Positions 63,907 to 64,000 of a stretch of 64,000 bases of DNA are shown here, one piece after another (the first letter of the stretch is position 1; each line of letters opens with the position of its first letter). Position numbers and translations under genes: made by a program. The stretch is taken from NCBI GenBank assembly GCA_016719565.1, contig JADJYU010000008.1, positions 205,965 through 269,964 of the forward strand, in the 5' to 3' direction. The notes below the pieces were generated by a model. That model searched no databases. It was not told the DNA's origin and saw only the letters and a program-made list of their open reading frames with translations. Origin of the DNA: Ignavibacteria bacterium. GTDB lineage: Bacteria > Bacteroidota > Ignavibacteria > Tepidaquicellales > Tepidaquicellaceae.

Positions 63907-64000
63907 GATCTGAATCAATATAAACTCAATTTTCCGGAATTTCAGTTAATTATGAGGATATTTAAAAATTTTATTGAAGAAATATCATAGACGAAAGTAT

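Noticed and set aside
1..64000. tRNA and rRNA genes, riboswitches
   Set aside because: No cloverleaf with a T-loop GTTCGA-type strip, no rRNA-like segment and no recognised riboswitch consensus was seen by eye; a covariance-model search would be needed to exclude weak cases.

Overview
The window is a low-GC chromosomal segment from a bacterium of the FCB group, most likely Ignavibacteria or a close relative. This placement is inferred from eleven genes whose products end in a type IX secretion (T9SS) sorting domain with the signature N[YF]PNPFNP, from a Bacteroidota-style promoter (TTG-N20-TATTTTTG), from frequent TTG starts, and from the general gene content. I found no rRNA, tRNA, CRISPR array or transposase gene.

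Layout. 1-23.8 kb is ordinary core genome: a partial glycosyltransferase, a peptide transporter, isocitrate dehydrogenase, a membrane protein with its winged-helix regulator, pterin dehydratase, a TonB-dependent receptor with a secreted partner, a sulfotransferase, NhaA, two paralogous secreted proteins, CysS, a fungal-type cytosine deaminase, a DUF985 cupin, a GH57-MalQ glucan operon, an S9 peptidase, CarA, FolD, PrmA, MscL, a fatty-acid hydroxylase and a cupin.

23.8-33.5 kb is accessory. A lipoprotein is followed on the minus strand by an array of three Rhs (YD-repeat) cassettes, all lacking a proper 5' end. Two are intact at the 3' end, carry unrelated AT-rich C-terminal tips, and are each followed at once by a membrane protein (a 3-TM protein; a CPBP-family protease). 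This is the layout of a polymorphic-toxin cassette store. Next come an unrecognised 246-aa gene, a Cys-rich protein made of 21-bp heptad repeats, three tandem copies of a ~146-bp noncoding repeat, and short REP-like elements. One of these elements occurs in inverted orientation at 23.95 and 33.24 kb, bracketing the accessory block.

33.5-36.4 kb encodes an adenylate-cyclase/STAND-ATPase/TPR signalling protein. 36.5-60 kb is a cluster of eleven T9SS cargo genes: beta-propeller/BNR/Ycf48-like, SBBP-repeat, FnIII-like and M14 carboxypeptidase proteins. Only an 84-aa protein and a methyltransferase interrupt it. Three consecutive Ycf48-like genes are recent tandem duplicates, and the middle one is frameshifted.

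60.05-63.9 kb holds genes that are all broken by many small indels, including the essential prfA. Because the encoded residues are intact once the frame is corrected, this part probably has poor consensus quality and is probably not real gene decay.
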